In this document: positions 15,152 to 16,362 of the stretch, one piece after another
Position numbering within the stretch: the first letter of the stretch is position 1
Layout of the letters: each line of letters opens with the position of its first letter
Assembly (NCBI GenBank): GCA_019314105.1
Contig: JAFCZY010000048.1
Coordinates: 1 to 16,362, forward strand
DNA: 16,362 nt
DNA from: Deltaproteobacteria bacterium
GTDB lineage: Bacteria > Desulfobacterota > Desulfobacteria > Desulfobacterales > Desulfobacteraceae
Direction of reading: 5' to 3'
Notes under the pieces: generated by a model
Databases searched by the model: none
The model's input: the letters and a program-made list of their open reading frames with translations, nothing else
Told to the model about the DNA's origin: nothing
Position numbers and translations under genes: made by a program

Positions 15152-16362
15152 TCAAGTAGTGATTTTTCTATGAAATGCAGAAATTCCAACCATTAATACC
15201 GATATGGCAGCGGGTGTCATCCCATCGATCCTGGATGCCTGCCCTATCGATTTAGGAAGGATATGAATCAACTTCTCCTTAAGCTCGTTTGAAAGACCAT
15301 GGGTTTTAGAATAATCAAACTCTTTTGGTATATTTATGTTTTCAAGATCTTTATATTTTTTTATTTCATTGAGCTGCCGCAGGATATATCCTTCATATTT
15401 TATCTGAATTTCAACCTGTTTCTCAGCCCTTCCCAAAACAGGTGCCGGCGGCGGGCAAATTTTTTTCAAAGAGACATAATCAAGTTCCGCTCTCTTTAGA
15501 AGCTGTTCAAGTTTCACTCCGGTTGTTATTTGATTTGTACCCTTGGCCCGTAAAAAATCATTCACTATTTTGCCGGGCTTCACTATCGTTTGTTTCAGGC
15601 GGTGGATTTCTTTTTGCGTCTGGGCCGCAATTTCTTTACAGAATTCTAAGGTATCATTCTCTACAAGCCCCAGTTTATTCCCAATTTCAGACAACCTTAA
15701 GTCGGCATTATCTTCTCTGAGCAACAGTCTGTATTCAGCTCTTGAGGTAAACATCCGGTAAGGTTCATTTGTTCCCCTTGTTACAAGATCATCCACCATA
15801 ACGCCGATATACGCCTGGGAGCGATCAAGAATAAAGGGGGGTCTTTTCTGGACAGTGCAGGCCGCATTAATACCCGCCCATAAGCCTTGAGCACCTGCTT
15901 CTTCATACCCTGATGTGCCATTGATCTGTCCAGCTAAAAAAAGACCTTTTATTTTTTTTGTTTCAAGAGCGGCAGATAATTCCAGCGGATTAATATAATC
16001 ATATTCAATGGCATAGGCCGGTCTCATGATTTTAGCCGCCTCAAGCCCTTTCACAGATCTGACAACTTTATACTGAATTTCCAGCGGCAGACTGTTGCCA
16101 AGCCCTGACGCATAAATTTCTTTTGAGTCAATGCCTTCATATTCAAGGATGACATGATGGCTGTCCCTGTCCGGAAATTTGACGATTTTATCTTCAAAAG
16201 AAGGGCAGTATCGGGCCGATTTTCCTTTGATATGACCGCCATAAAGCGCTGAATATTTTAGATTTCGGCTGACAATTTCATGAGTTTTGACGTTTGTGCT
16301 GCCCATAAAACTTGGCAGCATGGGGTTGGCAATATGCGTTGTTGAGAAAGAAAACGGCTTGG
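15152..16362 (-). CDS. mnmG: tRNA uridine 5-carboxymethylaminomethyl modification enzyme MnmG, 5' end outside window
   Basis: About 403 codons of the C-terminal part are visible, against about 620-630 for the family. The frame stays open to the window edge (PFSFSTTHIANP precedes the ATG at 16321), so that ATG is internal. Diagnostic segments include ARYCPSFEDK, GLFLAGQINGTSGYEEAGAQG (FAD-binding), EPYRMFTSRAEYRLLLREDNADLR, EIQIKYEGYI and SIGQASRIDGMTPAAISVL of the C-terminal GidA-associated domain. With MnmE it installs cmnm5 at the wobble U34 of several tRNAs. The cysteine normally found in the PCWITHTN-type segment is Ser here (codon 16310-16312). The gene ends 77 bases before the J-domain gene. 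Confidence 0.95.
   Translation of the reverse strand, partial: KPFSFSTTHIANPMLPSFMGSTNVKTHEIVSRNLKYSALYGGHIKGKSARYCPSFEDKIVKFPDRDSHHVILEYEGIDSKEIYASGLGNSLPLEIQYKVVRSVKGLEAAKIMRPAYAIEYDYINPLELSAALETKKIKGLFLAGQINGTSGYEEAGAQGLWAGINAACTVQKRPPFILDRSQAYIGVMVDDLVTRGTNEPYRMFTSRAEYRLLLREDNADLRLSEIGNKLGLVENDTLEFCKEIAAQTQKEIHRLKQTIVKPGKIVNDFLRAKGTNQITTGVKLEQLLKRAELDYVSLKKICPPPAPVLGRAEKQVEIQIKYEGYILRQLNEIKKYKDLENINIPKEFDYSKTHGLSNELKEKLIHILPKSIGQASRIDGMTPAAISVLMVGISAFHRKITT

Noticed and set aside
1..16362. CRISPR array, insertion sequence, prophage or defence system
   Set aside because: No regularly spaced repeats, transposase, integrase, phage or defence-type domains were seen; nearly all sequence is explained by housekeeping genes.

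Overview
The window looks like chromosomal DNA of an anaerobic deltaproteobacterium, most likely a sulfate reducer of the Desulfobacterales. The reasons are a moderately AT-rich composition, a CooC-type nickel-insertion ATPase, an AmrS-type radical SAM enzyme, a UbiA-like prenyltransferase of the type used in menaquinone synthesis, and a GlcF/LutA-type iron-sulfur protein with two CCG domains. The taxonomic call is inference from gene content; no rRNA or marker-gene comparison was possible. Almost every base is coding, no gene-free stretch exceeds about 240 bases, and I saw no IS element, prophage gene, CRISPR array or toxin-antitoxin pair.

Plus strand, 1-10310. The window opens inside a Lon-related ATP-dependent protease gene (3' part only). 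After an 86-base gap comes a very compact gene string: cooC, a class I SAM methyltransferase, amrS, a UbiA-family prenyltransferase (mqnP-like), cca and an MFS transporter. These are separated by 2 bases or overlap by 1 to 28 bases. After short gaps follow serB (two ACT domains plus an HAD phosphatase) and a GlcF-like (4Fe-4S)2-CCG2 protein. The spacing suggests one transcription unit from cooC through the MFS gene, probably continuing into serB and the glcF-like gene.

Minus strand, 16362-10285. Two units converge on the plus-strand operon. The first reads mnmG (5' end outside the window), a J-domain chaperone gene (cbpA/dnaJ type), hpt, a membrane-anchored MJ0042 zinc-ribbon/DUF3426 protein with a long acidic linker, and then tRNA-Met(CAT), which has its own promoter and a strong intrinsic terminator. 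The second, starting just past that terminator, is queD-queE-queC, three steps of preQ0 synthesis for queuosine. The queC stop lies inside the 3' end of the glcF-like gene, a 26-base tail-to-tail overlap.

Functionally the window is mostly housekeeping, with a tRNA theme (cca, queDEC, mnmG, tRNA-Met) beside cofactor and metal biology (cooC, amrS, the prenyltransferase). I did not find a clear undescribed system. The most notable points are a serine in place of a conserved MnmG cysteine, an apparently shortened TM10-TM11 region in the MFS transporter, the tightly coupled cooC-methyltransferase-amrS-prenyltransferase string with the usual partners of cooC and amrS absent, and small tandem repeats at 8964-8999 and 13210-13302.
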